Positions 28,101-43,100 of a stretch of 64,000 bases of DNA are shown piece by piece. Source of the DNA: Epiperipatus broadwayi. Lineage: Eukaryota > Onychophora > Udeonychophora > Euonychophora > Peripatidae. Position 1 is the stretch's first letter. Every line of letters starts with the position of its first letter. A model generated the notes under the pieces. It did no database searches, had not been told where the DNA came from, and saw nothing but the letters and a program-made list of their open reading frames with translations. The DNA is taken from NCBI GenBank assembly GCA_028023455.1, contig JAQFVV010000027.1, forward strand, positions 9,171,845 through 9,235,844, written 5' to 3'. The translations under genes were made by a program, and so were the position numbers.

Positions 28101-31100
28101 AAGTGAAGACTTAAAACTTCATTTAGACCATTAATAATTTTTATTAGACATTCCTTAGACTAGAGTTTACCCGTTAATGTGTAATTTTCACTACACCATT
28201 GTCATATAAGGTAGAAACTAATTTATATCCACTTTTAACCCTTTGATGAGTGCTGGTTCAGCATGAAATGTGAATCGCGAGGAGTGGTCCTATGTTTATG
28301 ATTGTACCCCTCCACAAGACGTTAAAAGTGGATAGAAACCAGTCCTGCTTTGCTTGATAATAGTGAAAATTACACTACAGAAATATATTATTCATTAAAT
28401 AAATGATATCTAATCTAATGAATGATTAATAAAAATTATTAAGATACTTTGGTTTGTGTCAAAATTATAAATGCAATTGTCAAACTGTATTGGTGGTCGA
28501 GAGGTCAGCGACAGCTGCTTTATAGGCAGTTGTCCCGGGTTAGCAGGTTCGCTTCCTGGCTGATGCTATGACACATGAGAAAAAAAAAATTGTCAAACTG
28601 TAGAAATTGGCCGACTATGTATACTGAACAATGATAAAAATATGTGTAAGAAATTGTGATTTGGGTCAACTGATGAATGCTGGTTGGTTCATCATGAAAT
28701 ATGCATCCTGTGGATCATACATCTTATTCACGTCTTTTGTCATACGCTTATGATTGCACCTTCCACATGGCATTAAAAACGGATAGAAACCAAACCCAAC
28801 ATTGCATGAGGGTGGTGTAGTGAAAATTTCACTTTAGAAATAATATTCATTAATTTAGGTCCAATTGTATTTGCAGGCTTTTCCTAAAGTCACACTTTTT
28901 TCAAAAATTCCCCAATAAAAATTCTTTCTTTTCTCTTTCCCCAACATTTATTATCATTACTTTTGATTTTACTTCACTAAATTTAATCCTTATCACTTTA
29001 CCCAGCACACTTCTTCAGCATAACTTGCATATCTTTCCTACGTTCTGAGCACAAGAACATATGATCAGCAACTAAAAGACCTGATAATATATATTCTCTC
29101 TTGCCATCTATTTATGGTATCTCTACCCCTCTTCCTACTCTTTCTATCGCTCTCTCCATTTCTCTTAAATATAACAAAAACAAAATAGGTGACACAGGGC
29201 ATCCTTACGTTAGTCCTACCCCAATTTTAACTCTAACTTATCCTATATTTCCTAATTGATATGTATAATAATTATTTTCATACAATCTCTTAATAAAATC
29301 CATTAAAGCTCCATTCACTCCCAAATTTATTAAACGTATCCCTAATCTATTTCTATTTACTCTAACATATGCCTTCTCCATATCCATAAAGATCACATAT
29401 AACTGCCTACCTGTATTCCTACTCATATCTATAAGTTGTGTGACTACAAATAAACTATATGCTTATCCAATTGAAAACCTCATTGCATTTCTCCCACTAT
29501 ATTATTTTCTTCCATCCATTTTGCCACCCTTCCAGTCAGCTTATATGCAAATACTTTATATAACACTGACATTATCGCTATCGGTCTATAATTGTTTAAT
29601 TTTCTAAAATTCTTATACTTTACTTTAAATTGCAGCCTTATTCTTGTAATACTCCAGCTATCTGGAAATTCTTTCTTCTGAGCCATCTTATTAAAACATG
29701 ATAATTTATTTAATTTTGTCCTATTTTCTAAATTCATCACCATCTCTGTTGCCCATCTAACTAAACCTGTTGCCTTTTCACTTTTCAATTTTTTCCTCCC
29801 TCATTAAATTCACTTTCTGTAACCCGAATATTTCCATTACTATATGCATTTATATTAGTTATCACTCTGCCTTCACATCTAACATCTTTACAATATCCAT
29901 TACATACTTATTTAAGATTGTCTCCAATTCTTCTCTAGAGCTACACCATTTTTCTTCATCATCTAGCAATACTATTTCTTTCTCCCTTACATTTCTTCTT
30001 TTAATATATTTTCAAAATTTTTATTCCCATCTCTTCCACTTTTCTATTTTAGCCAACTTCTTTTTTTTAAAATATTTTTCCCATTTAATATCAACATCTT
30101 TTTCACTTTCTTTGTTTTTAATAGCACATTTATATTCTCTGCATGCTTTCCTCCTCTCTTTTACACTTTTAATAATTCTCACTTTTCTACTACTTTTATT
30201 CTTCCGAATATTCTCACTAAAACTGTATTTGCAATTTTTTCTACTTCACCACACCAGACCTTATATTCATCCCCAACAAACTCTTCCATGATTCTTCTAC
30301 TTTTATTTTATATTCTCTAACTGATTCTTATCATTCATTCTCCATCCACATCTTTCACTATCCTTTCCATTTTTATTACTATTTTCCATCATATTACTAC
30401 TATTATAAAAAAATTATGAACACTATTATTTCATTGTCAAATACTTTAATTTTCCGTACTTTACTCATTCCCTCCTTCTCTACTAATATATAATCTATTG
30501 CATGAAATATATTATTTCTTGACCATGTATATTGTCCCTCATAAATATTTGATAAATTTCCAATGCTCAAATTCACTCTCTGACAAATTTTTTTCAAAAT
30601 CTGTCCATTCTTGTTATCCACGCCATCAATTTCTTCAATATTCACATCAATATCCCTTATAAGCATTATTTTCTTCCCCTTTTTTTTGAAACTCGTATAT
30701 CCTTAACTAGGCATTCATATATGGTACTGTTCCACTCCATTATAGTTTGACTATTTCTAGTGGGCATATACACTATAGCCACCAATCATTCTTGTCTTCC
30801 TAACCTTATCTCAAACCACAAATTTTCTTGACATTGAACAATATTTAATTTTTTTTTTTGACATAACTCCTACACCACCATCCCTTTTTTCTTTATACCC
30901 TGCCATACCAAGTCTTCCAGTATAGGTTCTTCTTCTCTTAGATGTGTTTTCATTACTGCTAATACTTCAAGTTCTTTATTTGTGATGTCATGTACTATGG
31001 CTTATCGTTTTTCAGAGTCAAAAATCTCTCAGCCACTATGACCAGAGAAACCTTTACCGTACTGCCATCTAGTGTCAACGAAGATGTAAATAATTTTCAT

Positions 31101-34100
31101 TATTGATGATTTTAATGTGTTTTTAGTACAATAAATGTTAAATATCACTTATATAAAACAAACAAACAAAAAAAAAAATTCATTACTTCTTTAGTTCTGA
31201 TATATATAAAATAAATACATACTAATTACAACTAACCTGAATAAAAATTGACAAAGGAAATCCACAATCGTCAGTTGTTAGGTTAGACACTAAATTTTCA
31301 CTTTCTGAAGGAATGATTTCATATAAAGACTCTTCTGATTTTTTCATTTCTATTTCTTTTCCATTTGCATGTTTCTCCACATATCGACTTCCCCGCCTTT
31401 CTATACTAAACGCTGAGGTAAATTTTGTCTTTAGAGTGGCCATCCGTGATACTCCTCCGCCAGTACTGCCTGCAGAACTTAAACTGGATTTACTATCACT
31501 TCTAGTTACAAGATCACCATCTGGAGTCTTAAGCTTCGTATCACTGTCAATACTTTCAATATCTACACTAGTTTCGGATTTAGAATCCTTTTCTCTAAAT
31601 TCTAATTTTAATTTGGTAAGTTCTACTTTTTCTTTGGCATCAAGAAGATCGTCAATTTCTGCTAATAATTTATCCTCTTCTAAGCCAAGAGCTTCTCGCT
31701 CACTGTGAGTCAAAGATATGTTAACAGATTTTGTATCGCTACCACTATCTTGGCTATTAACCCTGACAACAGGTTTAGTCAGTCGAATGGTTTTGTGTTC
31801 ATCAGTGTTCAAAGAACATTCCTGTGATGCCATCTTTAATCTGGAAAACTCACTGGCTTCATCAAACATTTTATTGGTACTTTTATTAAGCCTCTGCGTG
31901 TCGGAGTCTGAATCTTGAGATGGAATGCTCGACTGGCTGTCTTCTTCATCAGTTGGTGATGAGGAATCATATCTGCAGTTAATATTTCTCCCATTTAATT
32001 GCTTTTCCCTTTTTTCAGAAGCCGTTAAATCTAAATTGTGTTTTTTTTCACTTTCTAAAGATTCAATTGATTCAATCGATACATCTTTCGGGCTTACAAA
32101 GGGTTCATGAAAATTAGTTTGAGATAATGTATCACTTTCAGGAGAATCTTTAGAACTCGTATATATTGCTGCTTCCTTGAAACCATGTTCAATCATTCCT
32201 TAAGAAACAAAATAAAATAATTTTTTTAGTAATCAATAAAAACATAAAGACAAAAATCAAATATTTTATTAGACATGCATACGATTGTATATCAAATATT
32301 TACAAATTAATTAAGCAATTATTTTTATCATTTCAGAAGTTCAAAGTAAAACAATTATCATCTCATATTCATTATAACATTTTCTTTCAAACTCTTGCTT
32401 ATTCAATGAAATAAATTTCTTTATATCCATATACAATATATACAATTCCACACAGGTGAAGTTATAGGATAATATACACATATATATACAATGAGATTTT
32501 ATCCATGTAAACAGAGATAATCTTTGCCTTTGATGTTGTCAGACAACTATTGATTCCTAAATGATAATCCCCCTGAGGCTAAATAAGTTTTCTCCATTAA
32601 CCAACAAAAGATCTATTTACAGGTTAATGAACAAACTTATTTAGCCTTATGGGAATTATCAATTAGTAGTAATAGACGGTTTCCTAGCAACTTCAAAGGC
32701 AAAGGTTATCTCTGTTTACATGGATAAAATCTTATTTCTATTCTTTACTAAAATAACAATCCATGAAAAATATTTAATTCAATATATATAATAAAGAGAA
32801 GTAAATCATTCTCATTCAGGCTATAAATAAATAATACTATATGTTTAGCAAAGATTCAAGAATAGAAATGAATACATCTATTCCTTAAATCTTTGATCTT
32901 TATATAAAGATCTCACTTTTAATAACCTTATTTAAATAATCTAACAGAAGGTAATAATTGTAAATATTAAATTAACAGAGCTATATATAATTAAGAGAAG
33001 TTATATAGTTTTAGGAAACCGTAAAATCTCCATGCACCATCTACATTAAACTTTAAATATCTTGTTCACATCATTGTTCAATTTAATAGGCAGCCAAATA
33101 TGGATGATGGCGTTTGCAAGATTCAACATTAATTTTTCAAAGATGTTTTTATAAAAGGATTCAAAGTGGCCTTAAGCAATCTTCATAAGGTGGAATCTTT
33201 AAGTGTTCTTTTAACATTCCTGTGAATTTCATCTTGTCATAAATATTTAATAAAGTAATTGTATGGCATCAAAGTATATGGACATAAAGACATTTGATTC
33301 ACAGAGTAAACAAAGTTTATAAATATAAATAATGGCAATGAAAATGGAAATTATAATTTTATACATTGAAATTAATGGACTAATTTGGGGAACAAAAAGA
33401 ATTATTAAATAAAAATAGATAATCGAATGGCTTTAGAGCTTGGGAGTTCATAATTTGAACATCGGAAGTGCTGAAATTAGAATTGATCCAAGGATTTAAA
33501 GCTTCAGAGTCAGACATTTTATTACTGCAACATTACACAGGACTTTTTCTTATTTACTTTACAATAAAAATAAAAATAATTGAATGATTTATTGCTCAGA
33601 TCATAAGAAGTATTAGAGTCTGTTTGAATTCATATAATCCCTTATGCTAACATCATGTTAAGTTGCAAAATGGGGAGCATTTGTCTAATGCTATTATTAA
33701 GAAACCATGTGATCTGAGGTCTAGTACATCCAATAGACCTTAATTTTAAATGCATGCAAATCATAATAAAGACAATTTAGTGATTCATATTGAATATAAA
33801 GGGTTTTATAAATACTAGGTTTGCAACAAATTTAACTAAATCATTCTAGATATCATATAAGAATGATCAGGTTAAGGAGTATTTATATTAATATAGACGA
33901 CTTATATAACATTTCCCTCCACATTGATAGATACTTAAAAACATTTTCATTTCAATAATGCTGAATCCATTCATTTCATTTTCTGATTATCTTTTGCTTC
34001 CTCGCTCCAACTTTTCTGAACGTTAACTATTCTAAATGACTTAGATCATCTTTTAATTAGACTAAAATAATATAAAATGCAACCTCGTCATTTAAAAAAT

Positions 34101-37100
34101 AATATTTAACATATTATTAATCAAATTTTGATTTATTTATAAATAAACAAGATGTCTATTTATTGTTAATGATTTTATTCAACAACCAATATAATATATA
34201 ATCAAAAAATTTGTCACTAGGGAACTCACACGACATTTGGACACCAGAAGGGATAGATGTAAGCTGCAATATACAGATCTTAAGTTCAGGAATTCACTAC
34301 TGTTCCCATGCAAACCACGGAAAAGTAATCAATGAAATTATATATTCTGCATAATTATATGTTCCTGCAAAGTGCCCTTTCCATTTTTAATTCAGTATAT
34401 GAAGCTTGAAAAATTGTTCCCTTCATAATAACTTTTGTCAAACTGATAGTCTATAAAATTTATGCATTTTAAATCCACTTAAATAATTATTTATTTAAAA
34501 CATCAATATTTTAAAAATGAATACTTTGATCATTTACAAACTTAAAACATTTGGTGTATATCATAATAGGAAAATGGGTTTTTCCTATTTAATTAAAATG
34601 ATATTTCATTTTGGCCTCTGAATAGCCCAGACAAGAAATGATTGTAACACAGAATGCAATGAGATTTACATGAAAATTTAAAGAACCAGTATATATGACA
34701 ACTCAGCCTAAAGATCACCAAGCACTAAAAGTCAAATCATGGTGCGGTAAAAATAAATAAATAGAGATCGATCTGAGTGAATACGTGTGATACAAGTTGA
34801 GAGTTCGTAACATAAAAGATTAAACCAGTATAACTTTATTTTCTCTTGATGTAAAACTTACTGTATTCATAGTGAAACTACAATATCAATATTACATTAA
34901 AAATCCACATATGTATTTAAGCATATGATTCACGAATGTAAACGAAAAGGGTGGGGAGGGAGGTCTTACCTGGGAATAGTGATAAAAGTGATAATATGGT
35001 ACTACATAAACTCTTCACAGGAGACATAAAAAACATCACCTAATAAAATAAGATCTGATTAATAACAAATTAATTATTAGATTTAAAAAAAAAAAGAATG
35101 AGATGAAAATTTAATACCTTTTTTTCTAGAAGAATTAATTTAAACAAAACTAGAACTTTATGCTTGAAACGTAAAACTAATTCCCTACTTGAAAGATCTA
35201 ATAAAACAAACAAATAAAAAAAAAATAATTCGGAAAAAATATTTTTATAATAATAAAAATTTGCCAATTATATAAATACTAAAATTCCTTCTTACAACCT
35301 TCACACTAGTAATGTTATGCAGGTAAAAACAATGTCAGAATGTTAAATTATTTTGCAACTTATGATTTTATTAGATTTGAAACATTACCAAAAAAAACGG
35401 TTTTTATATTTTCAACTTTATTTCTACTTTCTTAAATTTATTATCATCAAACTTACATTTTTTCCTTAGTCGATACAATCAACATACACATATTTATCTA
35501 CTTATATAGGGATTGTAAAAGACCTAGAAAGAGACTAGATGTGAGATGGATGGATGAAATAATGGAAATATGCTGGTATGATGTGGAGAAGAGAGGTTAG
35601 GAATTGGAGAGAGTGAATTAAACTTGAAAAAACCATCCAGCGGTGGATGAAAATGGTGATCTATATATAGAGAGACAGACAACAGATCTCATTGATTATG
35701 CAACTTTTAGAAACCTGAACAATCTCTGATTACCAGATGGTAGTGCATTCAACTTCCCACCCCTTGATCAGTTTCTGGCTTCTGCCTTTAGTAAAGAGGA
35801 CTTAGGACTCAAAGCTGGAACCAATTTAGCTATATATTTGACAATCATCATCAACTCATAATCTTCTACCAAATTAAAAGCCTAAACATGAAAAAACCCA
35901 AGGTTTTGAATTCAAGTTAATTTGTTTGCATAATTTGTTCCCTGCTCAATAACTATATATTATTGTAACCTCCATTCATTTCTAAATGGATATATCTTTT
36001 TTCCTAACAAGGAATATTTGTAACATCAAAACATCGCTTGATTCCTTAGTTTATAAGATGTGATATTTATATATATGATAACTGTAAATTAATTAGTAAA
36101 TGGTATGACTGTTATATATACGAAGTTAAATTCACAACCAAGATATATTGATGGGCAGCAACCAATCGGACATGGTTCTGTGGGCTGAATTAAAACAGTA
36201 GCAAACCTGTCCAAGTTACCATTACACATTCCGTCTGCAGAACTATGTTTGATTGCTTGCAGCACATCAATACACCTTGGCAGTGAATTTAACTTCATAT
36301 ATATAATAGACACCGCATTTACTAATTAATTTACATCTTTAATAACCGTTAAAAATATTAAATTTAAATATATATGATAATGTAGTTAGATTGTTTTTTT
36401 TTTTTAATTTTTAATTGATATGAGTTATATAATATATTAGAACATTGTATACAACTGCAACAAGTTATGCAAACGATACCAATTAAACTATATCTGCCTC
36501 TAAAGCATCCGTCTCCGTTATATTATTATATTTAGTAATAATTTAGTCTTCGTATAAAATAAAGGCTTACACAAGTAGTTTTATTTTTAAACAAAATTAT
36601 TAATTATTATAATTTTTATTTATAGAGGGTCGCAAAATGTTTTTTATAACATTTATTAACTTATGCTGTTATTTAAATTAAGTTTTAGCATGGAAGATAA
36701 CAATATGACAAAATATGAAGAAAAATGATTAAATTATTACACAAGAATCAATGTTAAAGCTTAAATATCATTCAAATTGCAATATTAAATGTGTGGATTA
36801 TCAATATAGATGTGGATGAGAATGGTTGGTTCTGAATTTTTAATAATTGTTTTAGAATAGATTTAAAATACTCATGTAAATTAAAATAAATAATATTTAT
36901 ATTTATTGAGAATGTTATTTTTAGTAAAATTAAAAGAAATAAATTGTGAGAGGACCTATTCTGCTTGCTATGTTGAAGTACCAGTCTTTACGAATCAAAA
37001 ACGAGAAAAGGTAAATTAGTGCAACTTTATAATGCATTTGTAATCAGAATAAAATTTTTAAGATGGAATATAAATTAAAATTGTTTGCAAATTAAACTTG

Positions 37101-40100
37101 TGAACTTAAACCTTCAAATATATGGATTCACATAAATTGAATGTATGAGTCAATTAAAAAAACAAGCTATTAAACATGTTTATTTGTAATTATTTATGAA
37201 AAATAAGAATCAATTAAAAACAAAGACTTAATTAAAATACTTAATGAATTACATTAGGTAACAAAATGTTTACTAAACAATAATTCTGTAGGCAGAAGTG
37301 CTGTTGTAATCAATGTTTATTTTTTCAGTTCAATGACCTTTGGCTATCTAAGTAATTCATTATATTAAAGTTGTAGATCAGAAAGCCTTACATAATTAGA
37401 TCAGAAAGCTGCATCTAGAAATTACAGTATAAATAAAAGAAAATAATTTAATCGTGCTTGCCAAATTGAGACCAAAGTTACAGATAGAAATGCTAACTTT
37501 ATTTCAACCTATTTACACAATAATTATATTAAAAAAATCCTGATAAATTAAAGAAATGCACATCATTTGGTGCAATTTTTCACCATCGCTAGCATATATT
37601 TATATGGCAGTGGTTAACTCTGGATAAGAGACTAAGTTTTACATATTCGTAAAATGAAAACTTTTTTATTTAACTAAAAAAAAAATTAAATTTTGATTTA
37701 ATTTTTAGAAAAATAATATCATGCAATTTCAGATATTCTTTTTTTTTTTTAAATTTATAATAATTAAAGACAGGTCCCAATCAAATGTTTGAGGTATTAT
37801 ATGAATCCATCTGATATAAAGTTTGGTCGATGTTTAAAAAGAAATTTTTTTTACCTCATTTTTTAAAGTAACTTCCGACCTTCTTAGATGCTGACATCAC
37901 ATAATTCTCTTAATGTAAATAAACAGAGATAAAACTCTCCATTCAGTAGTGCCACTCAGTGCAAGCCAGAGTAATCAACGGATGCAGAAAGGTTTGTGCA
38001 TAAAGCCTCTATCTAGTGCCTACTCATCCAATGTCCTCAGGTTAGTTTCTAGCTTGTGGCTTTCATCAGTGAGGAGCCTTGTATCTGAGAACATTACCTA
38101 GATCTTAGAATCTAATGCACAAACCTTCCTGCATCCATTGATTACTCTGGCTTGCACTGAGTGGTACTACAGTATGGAGAGTTTTGCCTCTGTGTAAACA
38201 GCTTGTGTAAGCTAAAAAATGGTCATGTGATGTTTAATGGTTTAATGTAAATAAAACAAATTTAAAAGAATTATATAACAATAAATTTCACTTTTAAAAT
38301 AAACAAGATTAAAATAATAACTTTACTAAGTATGGAAATAAATAGTAAAAACTATTATAGTGGTATTGTGTTAAAACTCAAATCGGCTTGTATTTACAGG
38401 AATTCATTACCAACACATCTCTTGATCCTGTTATCAGATCTATATAATTATGCAAGCAGATAAGTTTGTGTTCAAAACCTTGGGGTTTTTTACATTTCAG
38501 CTACTAGCTTGATAGTAAAAAAGGAATTAAAGATGGACACAATACATAACTGTATTGGTTTTCTGCTTTGAATCCCAAGTCTACAGAGAAAAAGACAAAA
38601 ACCAGAAAATAATCTGGCAAAGACGATTAAATCATACTATAATCTTTAAGCTAGTGATTACTAAATCTTACAATAAAATGTTTAAAGCAAAAAAAAAAAG
38701 AAATTGTTATTTTTTTTCTTGTGCAATTCATTCTGATATAAATGAACAATGTTTCCCAATAAAAAGATGATTGGTTTTCTCTCCAAAATTGTCTGCAGTA
38801 TTACCTCTAAATTCATATTTCACCACAAAAACTTTAAAGTGGTAACATGTCTGGATCCCAAGTTATAACATGGAATGTGACAGTGTGTCATACACTGTCA
38901 TACCTTCGTAGATTATTTTCAACACTCTTCTGTCATCATGAAATGTTGCATAACACATGAAAACATTCTTGAAACTCACAACTTTACTTCTGTATACAGT
39001 TTGAATCATTTCAAATGTTTCAGTGGCAGTTTTGTGCAATTTAAAACAAAATTTACTGTTAGCGCATTTTCCGTTGTAGGTTAAGATATAAAACACGGTC
39101 AAACTTCATGTAATTTTATCCAAACACCTGAAGCTTTTTGTACCGAATAGCTAAACTATGTTAGTATGTACCATGTGTTGGTTCAGAGATGGTGGTGCAA
39201 ACAGTTTGGAGAGAGAACCAATCACTTTTCTATTGGGATACATTGAGTATATTAAGAAATTTTTATTATATAGAGAAGTCTTAATTAGAATATTTATTTA
39301 TACTGATAAATTCGTAATCAGAGACTTTACAAAAATTAAACAAATGTAAATGAGGCATTTATTTTATATAGCGCTATTTTTTAAATTGTAATAAACAAAA
39401 AACCTTCCTGAAGATTAAAAATAATCCTTACTCATTTTTTTTTTTAAATGAGGGGTAATCTTAAAAGTTAAAAAAAAAAAAATTTATTGAGGTCCCTTAT
39501 ATGGAGGGGGGGGGAGGAAAGAGAAAAAAAATTAAACAAATAAAATCAGTTATAAAATATTTATTTATTTATTTTGCGCATGGATTATTATTTTTTTTTT
39601 TGATAGCTATCAATAAAATATTACCAGAGAACCTGTGGATTCTAACGATGAGATAAATTCACCAGGAGTTTTATTAAATCCTTCAATTCTGTTTCAGTAT
39701 CCATAGATTGGACAGATATTAACAATGTGGGTTTAGTTTGTGCTTGTTTATATTTACATAGATCAATGGCTGTTATATTTTATTTAAGAAGCAGATGAGA
39801 GCAACAACCACGGATTGATATGAATGTGTTGATAAGATCCCAGATGCGTTTTGAAAGATCAATTCTGTTTGTTCTTGTCCATATTTACAAACATCTATAG
39901 CTGTTATATTTCCATTTAAAAAGCAGATGACAGCAACAACCATGGATTAACCTGAATGTGTACATAAGATCCCTGTTCATCTAGAAAGGTCAAACGCAGC
40001 TGGTCTTATCATCAGATCAGGATAAAGACATTTGTTTGGAACCTCATAAGAATTCCATTTTTTATGGTATAATTCCTCAATTGTAATTCTTGATTGAACC

Positions 40101-43100
40101 TCCCAAAAAAGGGTTCTTGATTTGAGTAGAGTCTTAGATGATAATCTTAAAACAAGTCCATATGAATAATTTGCTAAGTTCTTTTTCCAAGGCAGGAAGA
40201 AGTAACCAATAACATATTATGATAAAATAATAATTCTTGCTCATTGCCAGTAGTAATATACCTTACTTGTCAATAACCCTAATAAAATTTTAGTAAATCA
40301 ATGGTTAAAATTACATTGTAAAACATAACGAGTCCTTTACATCATAGAATGCATAACAAAAATTATAGAAATAAACAAAAAACTTAGAATTCTGTCCCAC
40401 AATTCAAACAATGATTTATCTATCTGCTGCCAGATGTACAATAATATTTTCACTAATTTCATTAAATTAGACTTAAAGCAGTGGTAAAGTATTTCCGGTA
40501 TCTGAATTTCATACAAAATCCTGAACAATAAAGCATCAATTAGTTTTTTACTAAAACAAGCAAAACTCTCCATACAGTAGGGCCACTCAGTGCAAGCCTG
40601 AGTAATCAATGGATGCCAGAAGCCTTGTGCATAAAATCCCTATCTAGTGCCTACTCATGTAATATCCCCAGACTAGTTTCTAGCTTGTGGTTTTCGTCAG
40701 TGAGGAGTCTTGGATCTGAGAGCACTGCACCTAGATCTTAGGATCCAACGCAACCCTCCAGCAACCACCTTTTATCTCTACTTAAATACAAAACTATGAG
40801 AATAAAATTGAAAACACAAAAATATTTTCAATGCAAGTTCATTAGCTTATATAGCCATATAGGTCTGAACTCAGTTCAGTACCCATACATTTTGGTGTCC
40901 TTAATTATTTAATAACCATAGCCACCACTATCCTATTAGGCAGGATTGGTATTAAACCACTAAACACAACATGATCACCATTTCTTATGCTTGCTCATAA
41001 TTGTTATTAAACGGGCAAAACTCTCCATACAGTAGTGCCAATGATTAGCAAGCATAAGAAATGGTGATCATGTGTAGTTTTTTATTAAATTATACTTAAT
41101 AAAAAGATCAGATAAAAGTAATAACCATTTAAGTACAAAATAGATTAACATTGATATAACAAAAGGTGGGCATTATTTACAATTTCATTTAAATGATTTT
41201 TTGAGAATCTACCTTGTGAATTCGAACTTGTTTATTCCATGAATGGGTTTTTATTTTTAGCTTTAAATATTTGATAAACCATATAACTACACATAGGCAC
41301 ACACAATACTCTCAAAGTTCACAAGCGCACACACACACCGAATATTATAGATATATGTGTGTGCATATTTAATAACAATAGCTCACTACACACACCTCCA
41401 ATCCTAACATGATATATTGTTTTGATATATATATACAGATGTTATGGGATAAGAAAAGACTCTATTTTCTTAACATCTTGGAGACTAGCCAATAAAAAAA
41501 TCTAATCAATAAAATGTTATACAATAGCTAATGTGTCTCCGTCTGAGTATTTTATTAGCCAAAATCATTATACAATATTATTATTAAAAGATTTTTTTTT
41601 AGAAAAAAAAAAATTATAATAAAAACTAAATTTAGATCAATATTCAGGAAAATTCTAGCTGCTGCTAGAGAAAATAATGTAACATTTTCAGTCTATTAAT
41701 TTTGATTTTAAAAAAAGCATTAATTAAATTCTTCATTATTTCAACTTAAGAGAATCATATGTGAGTGCTTGTGCACGTTTAAAAATATAATTTATCACAT
41801 AAAAATACAACAAATTTTCAAAAGGAGGGGATGTGTATTTAAAAGAAATGAACCATCCAAAGATTTACTGAAGCATGAAAAACTAATTAAATAAAAACAC
41901 ATGACTATTTTACTTAAATGACTCTCCTCCCACATCAAATAATTTAACAAATGTAAGTGTTTAAACAGAACTAAGTTTCAAGTAAATAGAATGGATTTGA
42001 ACTTAGGATTTTTCTAAATCCTAAGTTTTGTTGTTTTTATTGAAAACAGAAATTGCAAAGGAGATTTGTAGCGTTTACTTAAAAGTTTCTAAATAAACAA
42101 AAAATATGCTGCAAGATGACAAAATTTTAGATAGAATAAAAAGTATAACTGCTATCAGAAAAATAATATTACAAGAAGATCTTGTCATGCAGTGGTTAAA
42201 ACCAATAACATATCACATGATTTCAGCTTCATCACCATCACCATCATTTTCAACCATTATCAATCCACTGCAGGATAAAAGTCTAAGTTCAAACCAGTTT
42301 CTCCTATCTCTAGCCTCTCTTGTCTACATCACACCAGCACATTTTCTTGATTCATCCATTCATCTGACATGTGATTGCTTTCTAGGTATTTTACAATCAG
42401 CTGGACTCCAGTCTAAGATTTCAGCTATCTATCTATTATCTCTTCTAGTAACATGTCCAGTTTAATTCCACTTGTCTCTTCATTCTTTCAATAATGTTAG
42501 TAACACCTGATTTCAGCTTACACAATGATATTTCATACCCAAATTCTTTTTCTCTTATGACAGTTATGTGTAAGATGAAGTCATCCGATGTCTTATTGGT
42601 TGTATATTAATCCTAGCTGAAGGATATTAAAAAAAAACAAGTGCACTATAATATATAGTTACAGAACTGGTTTCAAATCTATATGACTATACAAGCAAAT
42701 TGGACTGGATAGATAATATTAACATGTTTTTCAATTTGAGCTGGTAGCTTGTTAGTAAAACAAAGAAATACAAGATAGCTACTAGAGGAATGGTGCATTT
42801 GATCCAAAAAAAATCCATTGACACTGCTCCAAGATTCGAACCATCTCCATTGACGAAAGCGACAAGCTAAAAACCAATCTGGGGATATTGAATAGAATAG
42901 CATTGGATAGGGACCTATTATGTACTACCACCTGGTATCTACTAATTGCTTATCCTAGGTGGCATAGCTGTGTTAAGAGAAAAAGAATTTGCTACCATGT
43001 CACTGTTCAAAAATATCCCAGAAATGAGTTTTGCATGGTAGTATAATACACACACACACACAACATTTTTACGACACATTATTGTGTTGAGAGATAGAAT

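Noticed and set aside
28490-28587. Functional tRNA gene
   Set aside because: The acceptor stem does not pair and the insert has an A tail with a 15 bp duplication, so it is retroposed.
29770-30291. Open frame of 173 codons on the plus strand
   Set aside because: Antisense to the LINE-alpha endonuclease-RT region; its Ser/Phe/Leu-rich sequence is the usual shadow.
31313-32110. Three plus-strand frames
   Set aside because: All are antisense to AVL9 exon d, which has phase-matched splice sites and conserved ends.
36089-36313. 74-codon minus-strand frame
   Set aside because: Lies wholly within the R8 inverted repeat.
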